A stretch of 64,000 nucleotides of DNA from Taeniopygia guttata. Taxonomy: Eukaryota; Chordata; Aves; Passeriformes; Estrildidae. Below, piece after piece: positions 36,661-47,005 of this stretch. The DNA is taken from contig NC_133063.1 of NCBI RefSeq assembly GCF_048771995.1, positions 8,752,501-8,816,500 of the forward strand, written 5' to 3'. The notes under the pieces are model-generated. The model was given only the letters and a program-made list of their open reading frames with translations. It was not told where the DNA came from and did no database searches. Numbering within the stretch: the stretch's first letter is position 1; the number at the start of each line of letters is the position of its first letter. A program made the position numbers and the translations under genes.

Positions 36661-38850
36661 TGAAATTGATTAGTGTGCGTCCCCCTCTGCTCTCTCCCAG
36701 CTGCCAGAGCAACTTGCAGCAAGCACCTGTCACATACACCTGCCTTTTCTCCCAGCATGGAAGATTCAATAGGGCAAAAGTTTGAAAATATGAAAATAGC
36801 CAATCTCCTGTCCGTTTTTGGTGCACCCCTTCCTGTAAACACTTCCACCAGATGAAGGGAGCTGCTCCGAGTGCCCTCTTCCCCAGCTGTCCACTGTGGG
36901 ATTTCACACACACCTTGGCTCCCTTTCCTCTCCACAGTTTTATTCACCAGCAAAAGAAAGGCAAGGTGAGGCAAAGTCTTGAATGAATTATAGTCATCAT
37001 TTGGGCCTTTCTTTTCTCATTGGTTCTGAACACTCATCCACTTCTCTTTCACAGCAAGCAGGGACAGGACTTTGCACTTCCCCTTGCTGAATTTCTTGGG
37101 GCTCCTGCCTTGACAGGGTACAGCCCTGGACTGATGCAGAGAGCAGCAGTAAGTCATGACTCTGGGCAGGAGGAGGGATTTGGGCGCTGCTGTAGCGAGG
37201 CTGCACGGGCAGTGCAAGCTGGTGGGAGCCCCTGGGATGTGGGGCACAGGGTGCACTGAGGAGGAGGACTTGTGAGGTTAAGTGGTGGAGCACGGGCTGA
37301 CCGTGGAGACCTCCTGGCTGGAAACATCTGCCCTGGGATCAACTGCAGAAATGCAAACTTATAAGGCTCAGGAAACACGTGAGAAATCAGTAGTCAAAGA
37401 AGCAGGAAAGGGGAGGAAAACAATGCAAGTGGGGAGAGCAACACCACCAGCATTAGGTAGTATCACTCAGACATCTGCAGTTTTCATGCTTTCATTTTCT
37501 TTTAATAAATGTTAAATAGATTTGGAAGGCTGAGAGCACAAGGGGCTGGTGTATACCCCAGCTGCAGCCTGGACTGATTTAGCTGTATCCTAATGCCCTC
37601 TCATCCTGTCACTGGATGGTGGACTCTCTTTCTGGGGGTCAAGGAAGGGTCCTCAGAGCTGCTGGCCCTCCCTTTGCAGGCTTGCTGGGGTGCTCCAGGT
37701 GAGCTTTCACTGACCAGCTGTAAGTGGAACACCCAGGCACAGCCTCCTCTGGGTTCTCCCAGGCCCCTTCTTGCTCCCCATGGGTAGGAATGGGGACAGA
37801 CAGAATGGGACTTGCTGCTGGGACTGCATGAAAGCTGGCCTGGGAGAACCCCTTGGGTGGCATCAGAGCCAGGGACCATAGAGGGGCTGTCCTCCCACTC
37901 TCAGAGATGCTCACTGACCCCAGGGCAGTGGCCACATGGCTGATGGCAGGGCTACTGCATTGCTGTGGGAGCTAGGGGCAGAAGGAGGTCCAGCTCTCAG
38001 GTCTGATAGTGCTGCAGGGCAATGGAGATTGGGGGCAGCTAAGTGCTCAGGAGATCATACATCAGACTTTCTGTGAGTTTGATACATGATCACAGCTCCC
38101 TGCAGGGAAGATCACTTGAGCAGAGTCCATTGCAGAGTGTGGGAAATGGATCTGTAGAGAGTTCTCAGGGCCTGACAGAAAGGCCACACAGTATGCATCC
38201 ATATGCTAACTTTAAGACAAGAAATGCTGACTTAGAAATGCCACAGAATGGAAAGATATTGTTGAGAGAAAAATGGAGCTAAAAAAATGTTTCAAAGGAT
38301 GGCCTTGCAAATAAGACTAGGTACTTTGGAGAAATAGAAGTATGAAAGATGCACTGTAGTAAAACCCATGAGAGGTAGTTTCAGATTATTGGCTTTTAGG
38401 AATCTACAGCATGGTATTGCAAAAAGCTGATAGGCCAAGACATGCTTATAGTATATTGTAATTAGGAAATAATCAGCTTCTGATTGTGATGGCATGAATT
38501 ATAACATCTGTATTGTCTCACCCTTTTCACGAGGCTAAAAATTGAATAAAAGTTTTTAAAACACCTCTCAGTTTCCCCATCTCTGGATCAAGAAAAATAT
38601 TGTCCAATAGCAGAGATGCCTGTTTGTGTAGCCAATTGTGCTGACTGGGGGACATCTGCACCAAAAGTTCTCCTTTTTTTCTTCTCTATTCCCCTCACAT
38701 CCCCACAGCAGAACAACATGGAGCAGTTTTGTCCATTATTTTTGGTTTAAATTTGGGTTTTTCTTAAATTTAAAAATGAAAGCTTTCATCAGTAAGTACA
38801 ACTTCACACATATTGCAGCTCCAGTTGCTATACTCACCTTCAGCCACTTC
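36661..38850. other. Intergenic, no gene recognised
   Basis: No conserved gene was recognised. The minus strand at about 37.6-37.9 kb encodes a Ser/Pro/Arg-rich tail ending SSSEDPSLTPRKRVHHPV, which resembles the C-terminal tail of avian TOPORS-like proteins. It may be a detached piece of the RING pseudogene at 38.87-39.19 kb. Confidence 0.4.
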
Positions 38851-38864
38851 ATGTGGCTGTCCTC

Positions 38865-39190
38865 CCACTGATGGCCACAGTGTGCAGACTGGGAGCAGCA
38901 GGGTACCCAGCAGCTCCTCCTCTCAGGTGGAACATGCCCGAAGGTGCTCCGTGGGGTGGAATGACATGCTCCTCAAAGATGTCATCCCCCCACACCAAGA
39001 CCAGGATGGAGGCCACCCTCCTCTCTCAGAAGGGGCACTCAGGCTTGCTTCCAGCCCACGGCACAAGCAGAGCAGCCATGGCAGTGCATAGCTGGCCTCG
39101 TCCCAGCTGTCCAGGCAGATGGGACAGCAGTTGTCCAGCTCCATGGCCATGCTTGCCATGTGCTCTGGGGTCTGAAGACAGCTGGGCATG
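38865..39190 (-). pseudogene. TOPORS-like RING-finger pseudogene fragment
   Basis: Minus-strand translation gives MAMELDNCCPICLDSWDEAS, the first zinc-pair of a C3HC4 RING finger. Then the frame breaks, and the other frame gives WAGSKPECPF, a stop, ERRVASIL, then GDDIFEEHV. These blocks match the order in TOPORS-type E3 ligases ('CPICLD...W..SKPECPLCKRRV.SILHSV..DD.FEEHV'). The central Cys/His ligands (consensus C-x-H-x2-C-x2-C) are lost around the frameshift, and the final CxxC is broken by a stop. It is therefore non-functional. It has no introns, which suggests a retrocopy. Passerine genomes carry many TOPORS-like copies (recall). Confidence 0.62.
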
Positions 39191-40796
39191 ACAAACCACT
39201 TCACTGCCTTTCAGTGACACTGCAGCAGCAATTGTTGTGCTAGAAAAGTGAGGCCACAATTGTCGTCATGTCTAAGGATGGATGGAAGTAATACCCATGT
39301 CCCTCAGGAAGGAAACCTTCCCTGCTCCCCAGATGGGGTTTTCACCTCCCAGATAATTTCTGCTGCTGCAATGGTAACTCCTGAGTGCCCCAGCTGCCTC
39401 AACAGAGATCTATTCTGCAAATGACTCACAGGAGCACAGGCTGAAGGTCACTGATCTCACAAGGATGGAAAATCTACCTATATCATGGCTCTCTGCAAGT
39501 AGGAGACTTGGTGCTGCAAATGCAGACAGGCAGAATCCAGAGGCTTTGCAATCCAGCTCCTTTTCTGCACTCCTCACATTTCTTAACCACATTTCAAAAT
39601 CAGGATACAAGTGAATTCTCCAAAATGCCTGGGTTGCTTTGTTCCACAGACAGTCATTTAACCATGTCATCTGGTAAAAACGAGCATTTCTGACAACCAA
39701 ATATACACCATGGAGTCTAGAAAACATAACTTATTGCTCTACTGAGCTGCAACCAGGTTCTTTGTTGGGATTGCTTCTCACTTTGTCATCAGTGCATGGG
39801 CCTGGAGGTGTGTTTCTCTCACAGGCTGTTTTTAAGGAAGGATACAGCCAGAACGAGATTATAGTGCAAGTCTGTTGTGCTCCTCCTCTCCCATGTTCAC
39901 CTGAACCGTGCTGCCACTGCAAAAGGCTTTCCCAGAGAAGATAAAACCAGGCCCTTCTGGCTGAGATCCTATAGTAAGGATGCACGTCTGCTCCTCAGCT
40001 CTGGATGCTTTCATTGCTCCATTTGTAGGAGTCCCTGTCTCCTACAGAAGCAGATGGCATGAATACCAAAATCAGGATTTTCCAGCAAAGAGCTGGGAGG
40101 CAGACATTTTCTCTCACTGCCATTTCCCTGTGAAACCTGGGATGGACTGCTGCAGACTGGGGCTTATAGACAAGGTCCATGTTATAGCTCTGCCTAGTGG
40201 TTCAGACTGTGTTCTGATCTTGTGAAGTTATGTGACTTGTTTCTCTTCTTCTTGAGGCTGTCTCCTCTGGGTCACAATGGTACAACTCAGCTGGGCAACC
40301 TTCCTCTGTGAATGGGTTTGTCTGCAGGTGAGACAGCTCTTCTGCCACCTTTCACCATGCTTGCTGCTGAGGTCACCCAGTCAGCCCTCCTAGCACTGAC
40401 TTGGCTTCCAAACCAAACTTCCACAGCACCTCTCAGCAAACAGAGATAAAGGACAACTGGCCACACTCACACTTTTAACAGCTGAGCAAGAGGACGGAGA
40501 AAGGAGGATGAAGAGAGCCCTTGTAATGCAGGAAGTGTTGGGAAGTGCCTTGTCCCAGGAATGGTTTGGATGAGTTATGAGTGATTTGGGGAAGTCTAAC
40601 AAAGGTGTCAAGTGCTGGAGTGGATATAGTGCATTGTTCAGAAGCTACATGACTAGGGTTTCACCATGCATATCAAGCTGCAGAGACCACTCAGTGGGTT
40701 CAGCTCTTCTCCAAGGAAGGTGGATGACACCAGGCCACACATGCACAGGCCAAGTGACCTTGCTGGTGAGGCTGGGGATGCTGGAGGATAGGAAAG
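39191..40796. other. Intergenic, nothing recognised
   Basis: Open frames of 60-105 codons occur on both strands, but none shows a recognisable domain or splice-bounded exon. Confidence 0.55.
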
Positions 40797-40862
40797 TACT
40801 GCAGGATATGAATACTTGGCTGGTTAAGCAGGGAGCTGAGTTGGGGTGATCCTAATTCTGCT
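40797..40862. repeat. Left copy of direct repeat flanking the CpG segment
   Basis: The segment contains aatacttggctggttaagc and ttggggtgatcctaattctg. The same two blocks recur at 42195-42249, where the 11-bp insert between them is absent. Confidence 0.9.
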
Positions 40863-41344
40863 GGATGCTGGGATGAGGAAGCCAAGGAAGTGAGCTATGG
40901 AGGGGAGGCACAGGGTGTCAGGAGGGTCTGCATGAACTAGGGATCTCACAGCTCCCCACTCTTGCAGGCAGCAGATGGGTGGGTTGAGGTAACAATGGAG
41001 CTGAGACTTGAGCTCTGCATGCTCCAATGACACATGGAAAGAGCTGCACAAGAAACGCAAGGTGCAAGAAGTTCCAGCCCTGTCAGACAGGCCTGCAGTA
41101 GCCTCGCATCCCCGAGGGCTCAGGCTCTGATTCTTCAGCCCCTGCTCTGTACTTTCCCCACACAAGAGGAGGAGAAGAATGGAGGTGTAGGGCATCACAC
41201 CAGAGCTCAGCGGAGAGGGTGATTTCCCTCCTTGGTGCTGTGTCTGCAGCACTGGGGCTGGTGAGGGAGCAATGCCAGCCTCTGGCCCTGCAGACAGGGA
41301 CTCAGCCAAGATGGGGTCCGTGCTCAAGTGCATCCTTGAGGCCT

Positions 41345-41735
41345 GCAGATCTTCTTATCTGTCCTATTTCCCATCTCTACATTTCTTTCTCCGTATCAGT
41401 GTCCACCTCCTGCTTTCCCATTGTGCTTCCTTCATGCTCTCCATCCCTCTTCTCTGTTTTTCCACTCTGCCCCTCTCTTTCCCAATTTCTCTTCCTCCTA
41501 CTGCCAGGCTCGTTTCTGTATCCTTTTTGTGTATTTTCTGAGCCCTTAATTTCCCTGCCCCCAGACTTCTTTCCTTATTACCCTCTCCCCCTCCTCCTTC
41601 TCTCCCTCCTCCCTTCCTTGTCCCTGTTTCAGTCTCTCTATCCCCACTTCTTGTCTCACCATCCCTTTTCCTCTCTTCCACTCTCGGACACTCCTCGCTC
41701 CCAACGCTTCTCCCTCTCTCCCTCTCCTTGCGGGG
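41345..41735 (+). repeat. Polypyrimidine (CT-rich) tract
   Basis: About 390 bp are very strongly C/T-biased on the plus strand (cctccttctctccctcctcc and similar). This explains the Ser/Leu/Pro-rich open frame at 41219-42115. Mirror-like segments could adopt triplex DNA. Confidence 0.85.
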
Positions 41736-42175
41736 CAGCGTACCTGCACCATCCCCGCCTCTCCCCGTGCCCGGCCCACGGCCGCCGTCCCCTCAGAGCC
41801 GCCCTCAGGAGAGCTCCGTGCGCGGCCGCGGAGCCGCGGCTCCATGGCCGCCCTCTCCCCTCCGCGCTGCCCGCTGCGGCGGGGCCTCCGCCTTCCCAAG
41901 CTGTTCCCGGGGTGATCCGCACCGCTGGCCCTCGGATCATCCGCACCGCTGGCCCTCGGATCATCCGCACCGCTGGCCCTCGGATCATCCGCACCGCTGG
42001 CCCTCGGATCGTCCGCACCGCTGCCTCTCCCCGGTGTCCGCCGGCAGCCCGAGCTGGGCCTCAGGCGGGGAGCGCGGCCGCCTCAGGCGGCTCCGCGAGG
42101 AGACGGCGCTGCTGAGGCGCTGAGGGACGGCGGCGGGATGTCCTCTGCTGGCAGGAGCCGGGGCAGCGGCAGAGA
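41736..42175. promoter_or_regulatory. CpG-island-like block, possible promoter
   Basis: This is the only strongly CpG-dense, GC-rich segment in the window (for example gcgcggccgcggagccgcgg). It contains a 24-bp minisatellite. CpG islands usually mark promoters, but CHRNA8 starts 5.5 kb away and no recognised gene begins here. A short ATG frame at 41844 has a good start context but only 23 codons. The island may serve an unrecognised transcript or be a local expansion of GC-rich repeats. Confidence 0.55.
41914..42023. repeat. 24-bp GC-rich minisatellite, about 4.5 copies
   Basis: The unit is gatcatccgcaccgctggcc plus ctcg. Three near-identical full copies (41935-42006) are flanked by a 21-bp copy on the left and a partial copy on the right. 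Each unit carries several CpGs. Confidence 0.95.
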
Positions 42176-42194
42176 GGTTCCCCCAAGCATTTCC

Positions 42195-42249
42195 CTGCAG
42201 GATAGGAATACTTGGCTGGTTAAGCTGTTGGGGTGATCCTAATTCTGCT
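42195..42249. repeat. Right copy of direct repeat flanking the CpG segment
   Basis: The block aatacttggctggttaagc and then ttggggtgatcctaattctgct repeats the sequence at 40797-40862 in the same orientation. The two copies bracket about 1.33 kb holding the pyrimidine tract, CpG block and minisatellite. Confidence 0.9.
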
Positions 42250-42437
42250 AATTGAGATCCTAATCCTAATTGAGCCAGCCCATCGCCACACGTGCGCTCA
42301 GTTTGGCTCCCCACACATCCTCGGGGTTCTTGGTTATGGTTGGGTACACACAAACGGGCCCTCAGGAAAGTCCGAACCAGCCCCACACCTCAAACACCCA
42401 GAGCTCTGCTTGAGGTCCCCAAGAATCGGCCTCGCGT

Positions 42438-42730
42438 AATCACAGAAACACAAAATGTTCCGAGTTAGAAGGGACCCACGAGGATCATCCAGCCGAGCTC
42501 CTGGCCCTGCACAGCACCATCCCGGAGAATCACACCAGGTGCCTGAGAGCGTTGTTCGAATGCTGCTCGAACTCTGTCAGACTTGGTGCTGTGACTGCTC
42601 CCCTGGAAAGCCTGTTCAGTGCCCAGCCACCCTCTGGGTGAAGAACCATCTCCTGATACCCAACCTAAACATCCCCTGACACAAGTTCACTCTATTCCCT
42701 CAGATCCTGTCACTGGTCACCAGGGAAATC
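42438..42730 (-). mobile_element. CR1 LINE 3' end
   Basis: The plus strand reads aatcacagaaacacaaaatg, then gttagaagggacccacgagg, then aactctgtcagacttggtgctg and ccaccctctgggtgaagaacc. This is the reverse complement of the CR1 3' region (consensus 'aatcacagaat...gttggaagggacccacaaggatcatc'). It is well preserved compared with the other CR1 pieces, so probably younger. Confidence 0.88.
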
Positions 42731-43135
42731 AGTGCTGCAGTGGGTCTAATGATAGAAAAAGACCCTAGGAGGGATAGAATAAATGCCCAGGTCCTTCATG
42801 AAGGAATTTTCCTTATCAGATCACCTCTGTTCCTGTGAGAGTGACTCTTGAGTGCCCCAGTCAGAAAAAAAATCCCCTGTCTCTGGGGCCAAGCACTGAG
42901 AGCAATACTGCTAAACAACAACAGCTTTGCATGTCATTCCTTTCTGGCTCTGGTAGCAATGCTGTTGCCTTAAGCCTTTGGGAAGTTCTCTCTAGCCCAA
43001 AGGCAACTACAAAAAGATCTTGAAATTACTGTGGAGTGACAAAGTGATAGACTTAGGCAAGGGATACTTCAGCTTTTTGAGTTTTGGATGTGTAACTTTC
43101 TCAGTTCCATGTTCTTTTCTTTCTCCTCCAAGCAG

Positions 43136-43269
43136 GGGAGGAGCACTCATCTGGGGGGAGGCCAGGCCGTGAACTCCCTGAGCTGCATCATCATCCCCCA
43201 TTCCTGCCACATCTGGAGGATCAACAGGATTGTGCTGGACATGGACAATCTGTGTTCCTGGTGCAAACA
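43136..43269 (+). other. Exon-like segment of unknown gene (candidate)
   Basis: A pyrimidine-rich stretch ending ctttctcctccaagcag precedes 134 nt that are open in one frame (peptide core QAVNSLSCIIIPHSCHIW), followed by consensus donor GTAAGTA. I do not recognise the peptide. It is Cys-rich near the end (NLCSWCKQ). It lies about 1 kb from the CpG block on the plus strand, opposite to both recognised genes. It could be a coding or noncoding exon of an unannotated transcript, a decayed repeat, or chance. Confidence 0.35.
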
Positions 43270-45006
43270 GTAAGTACCAAGTCAGAACAGGTAGGAAGTG
43301 CTATCTTCCCTCACTGGGGGCAAGAATGGGAGTGAAGACTGCTGGACAAGGAAGGGAGGCAAGAGACAAAGCAGTGTGCGTACAAGCGCTGCTCATCCAT
43401 ATGGAGGGGCTGCTGCTTTAGCCACAGGAGTTTTGACCATTGTGACAGCATGGGGGAACCCAGGGAAGTGGTGGTGACTGTAAGCAGAGGTACAGCTTCA
43501 AGCTGACTCCCCAGCTCCCTTGCAGCCTTGCTGGTGGGACTAGTCAGGAAGCTGAGGACACCTTCAAGACACTTGCAAGCTCCTGAATCCATGTGGAGTG
43601 AGCACCTCAGGGATGAAGATGTCTTTGGCAAGCAGAGCCCCTCTGCCCAGCTGAAGACTCTGCCCTGTTGCAGGGTGGACAGCCCACTCATCCCAGATGA
43701 CACTGGTAGAATGAAGCCTGCCTCTGTCAATACTCCAGCTGACCTAAAAAGCCTGAGTGCTTTTGTCTTCTCCGTGCTGACACTGCCCATCAATGCTTCC
43801 TCAGCCCCTCCATGTCTCCCCTTTGCATACTGCATGCTTCCAGAAACAGCAGCCCCTGAGTGGGACCTCCCCATTTTCACTCACAACTTGCTTGGCAAGG
43901 AAAAAGTGGGTTAAGAAGAAGTTGCATGATAGGTACAGCAGCATCTCTTATAGTTTCTTTCCCTCTGTGTTTCCTCAGTGCCAAACAAGGCTCAATGAAG
44001 GCTGTCAGGTTTCTCAAACTTTTCTGAGAATCTGACCTGCAGGAGCCTGCAAAGGGAAGTGGCATGGAGACCTGTGGAGGAAGGCTTGGAGAAACACAGC
44101 AACCCAAATTAGGACTGATATCTGAACATATGTGTATTTATCTATCAGGTGGGGACTTGCAGATCTATTATGTAACAACACAGTTCTTGCTAATGATTCA
44201 TTCTTGCATGCTGTTCATCATATCTTCATTTCCCACCCTGTGAGTATGTAGCTCAGTGCTCAGTAAGCTGTGAGTACCATGTAGCAGATGCCACCCCCTT
44301 AGCATTGCTGCCTGTGGTCCTGAGTGGCTGCAAGTCATGGAGGGAATGGTGTTAAGGCACAAAAGCACCTTGAGGAGAGAGGTTAAAGTAAGCTTGTCTT
44401 ATGTCTGCTGATTTTCCTCCATTGTGCCTGGCTTCTTTTATGCTGTCTCTTACCCAAGATGTGATGGATGTCTCACCTGTTCCTCATACTGTTTATATTG
44501 GCTTGCTTTTGCTGCTGTGTATTTAGAATGTTTCTTATTTCCAGTCTCTTGTGCTCATTTAGTAGCAACCTTTAGCTACTTGAAAACCTTTATTCTGAAT
44601 CTGAATCCTCCTTTGCCCCTTTGCTGATTACATGGTTCACATACTTTGCCATAAAGTGTGTCTAGCTGTGCCATCAGAGTATTACAAAGTTCTTGGACAC
44701 TGTCTGGAGAACAGTAGTTGAGTTTACTTACACAAACATTTAAGAAAATATGATAGTTCTTATGTCCCGATCAGTATCTTTATAATTCATGGGTAACTAA
44801 AGCTTTTGCTTAGGTTACACAACTCCCTGATTGTGTTAGAGATCTCTAAAAGGCAGGGTGCAATGGAGGGTGTAAGACAAGAGGACTCTTGCAGAATGCA
44901 ACTGGACCCGAAAGTGCCCAACCCTGACCTACCTAAAGATATTCTGCAGTTTCAAACCTGATGGTGGAACTCATGCAACTAGATATCCTCCACAGAACAC
45001 GTGGCA
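43270..45006. other. Intergenic, nothing recognised
   Basis: The longest frame is about 189 codons on the minus strand (43311-43880). It has no motif, no supporting splice pattern and no recognised relative. The rest is featureless. Confidence 0.5.
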
Positions 45007-45505
45007 TGTTGTGGCAATGTGTTCTGTTACAAGTTTATAATGGTTTGTTCTGTTACTCCTATGTAGAAGGTTTGTCCCTGAGTCATATCCTTCCACCTCC
45101 CTTATCCATCTTCCCAAAAACCTGCCCTTTTTTTCCAGGTCTTTCCATGCCCATCATGGTAACCCTGCCCTCCTCCCTTGTCTATTGTTGCCCCACCTTT
45201 GTTCCCAGAACTTTCCATGTCATTTGTATATCCCCTGAGACCTCACTGGTGAATTCAAACTGTTCTCCTCTCCTGTTACTCCCTATTCATCTAGACATTG
45301 TATTCCTCACCTTGTACTCCTCCCCTGGCTCCCTGCAATTGGTTGAAGTCCATACCCTCCCCTGGTTACCTCCCCCCTTTATAAGTTATTGTACTTTGTT
45401 GTTCTTGATTCTTTGCCTCTGACTCCTCTGGAGAGTAAACATCTTGGGAACTCATGCAAGGGACTCCTCGCATTTCTTTATCTTGATCCTTGATGCCTTT
45501 TAACA
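45007..45505 (+). mobile_element. Endogenous-retrovirus LTR-like element (about 0.5 kb)
   Basis: It starts TGTTGTGGCAATGTGTTCTG and ends ttttaaca, so it has TG...CA termini. A TATA-like tttataagttattg lies about 120 bp from the right end, as expected for the U3/R boundary of a plus-strand LTR. No gag, pol or env sequence is adjacent, so it would be a solo LTR. No clear target-site duplication was found, and the ends are approximate. Confidence 0.55.
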
Positions 45506-45894
45506 GCATTAACCGCAGAGAGCAGCCCAGCTGTGCTCATAGTGCTACCCAGACTGACCTCAGGATGGATAGGGAGTGCTCCAGGAGAGGGCTAGCCTGG
45601 GAATATCTCCAATGGAACCACATCATCTGTTTGAAGCGCTTGACATCATTTGGAAACTGTAAACAGTGATCCTGTAAGTCTCACTCCCATGGTGCTTGAG
45701 TTACTAGAGGGGATTTGAGATACACACCATCCACTTGTTTTCTTCATCTGAATGTGGACTTACAGCTGTGCTGCTGGAAGGACATTTTCAGTCCAGCTTC
45801 CTTCTCACTTCAGGACCATCCCCAGCAGTAGTTCTGTCACCATGCCTTTGCCATTGCCAAAACACTTGTTACTTGACAGTGACTGAGACAGCCT

Positions 45895-45985
45895 ATCTAC
45901 AGTATCTATGCAGTATACCTATAGAATAGTTTCTTGTTGCCCTTGTTGTCCCTGGCCAAATTTGTGTCTATGAGGACTTGTCCTT
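45895..45985 (-). mobile_element. CR1 LINE, continuation on the far side of the LTR insertion
   Basis: The minus-strand frame reads NLARDNKGNKKLFYRY. This is the CR1 ORF2 segment that should follow ARDQ(L/V)RKA (seen at about 47.02 kb) by only a few codons. The intervening kilobase is the LTR-like element. CR1 homology then stops near 45.9 kb, so the reverse-transcriptase part is missing. Confidence 0.75.
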
Positions 45986-47005
45986 GTTTGACACTGGCCA
46001 AGTGCCAGGCACCCATGGAAGCTGCTCCCTCACCCTCCTCTGCTACAGCTGGCCAGAGGACAGAAATGAGTTCATGAGCTAAGGACCAGGAGAAAACACT
46101 TCAAGAGCACAATAGGCTTGGCTTAGAAGTACAAAGTGAATTTATTACTAAAAAAAATCAGAGGATAATAAGAAGTGATATAAGCCCTTAAAAACACCTT
46201 TTCTTCTCCCAGCCACTCCCTCCTGCCCCCTGAAGGCACAGGAACACAGGGCATGGGTTTTTGGTCAGTTCATCACCCAAGGTTTTCCTCCGCTGCTCAG
46301 GGAGAGGAGCCCTTCCCCTGTGAGACCGTGGGGTCCCTTCCCACGGGACACAGTTCTCTGTGAACTTCTCCAGCGTGGCTCCAAATCTCAGGAGCAGCAG
46401 TCCTCCCAAAGCAGCTGCAATGCAAGTCCCTCCCAGGGGCACACAGTCCTCCCAAAACTGCTGTGGCGTGGGTCACGCTTCCACAGGTGCAGCCCTCCAA
46501 GGACAGGCTGCTCCAGCCTGGCAGCACGGCCCCCTCTGTCCATCAGGTCTCCCACTGGATCACAGCTCCTCCAGGCATCCACCCGCTCCAGCACCGGCAT
46601 CTCCCCCACGGGCTGCGGGTGGATCTCCCCTGGACCCCCGTGGGCTGCAGGGGCAGAGCTGCTTCTCCATCGTCTCACTACAGCCTGCAAGGGAATCTCA
46701 GCTCCATGCCTGGAGCAGCTCCTCCCCCTCCTTCTTCACTGACCTTGGTGCCTCTCGTGTTCTCACCTCCTCCTCTTCTCTGGCTGGAATTAAAGCTGTG
46801 CCCCTACTTTTGTTTTAATGGCTTCTTAAAGATGTTGTCACAGAAGCATTACCATCATCTCTAGCTGGCTCAGCCTTGGCCAGCAGCATGTCCATCTTCA
46901 GAGCCATCAGGGATTGGCTCTGCTGGACATGGTGGAAGTTTCCAGCAGTTTTTCACAGAAGCCACCTCTGTGGTCTCCCCTGCTACTAGAAACCAGGCCA
47001 AAAAC
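45986..47005 (-). mobile_element. Endogenous-retrovirus LTR-like element inserted in a CR1 LINE
   Basis: This GC-rich block of about 1 kb reads ggccaagtgccaggcaccc near its left end, then tgaatttattactaaaa (AATAAA on the minus strand). Repeated phrases follow, such as ctccagcgtgg and ctgcaggggcagagctgct, then gctcagccttggccagcagc and cacagaagccacctctgtgg. The whole order matches my recall of a widespread avian ERV LTR. It carries no viral gene. Strand is inferred only from the AATAAA. Confidence 0.65.

Noticed and set aside
40824..41333. 169-codon minus-strand open frame
   Set aside because: Part of it is the direct-repeat block (40797-40862), and the remainder shows no recognisable homology.
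41219..42115. 298-codon plus-strand open frame
   Set aside because: It is a Ser/Leu/Pro-rich translation of the CT tract followed by the 24-bp minisatellite. It is compositional, with no domain and frames open on the other strand too.
43311..43880. 189-codon minus-strand open frame
   Set aside because: Long for chance, but I recognise no domain, and the opposite strand is also open for 128 codons. Kept only as a mention in the intergenic entry.
44961..45422. 153-codon plus-strand open frame
   Set aside because: It lies inside the LTR-like element at 45007-45505 and has no viral protein motif. Chance frame in a repeat.
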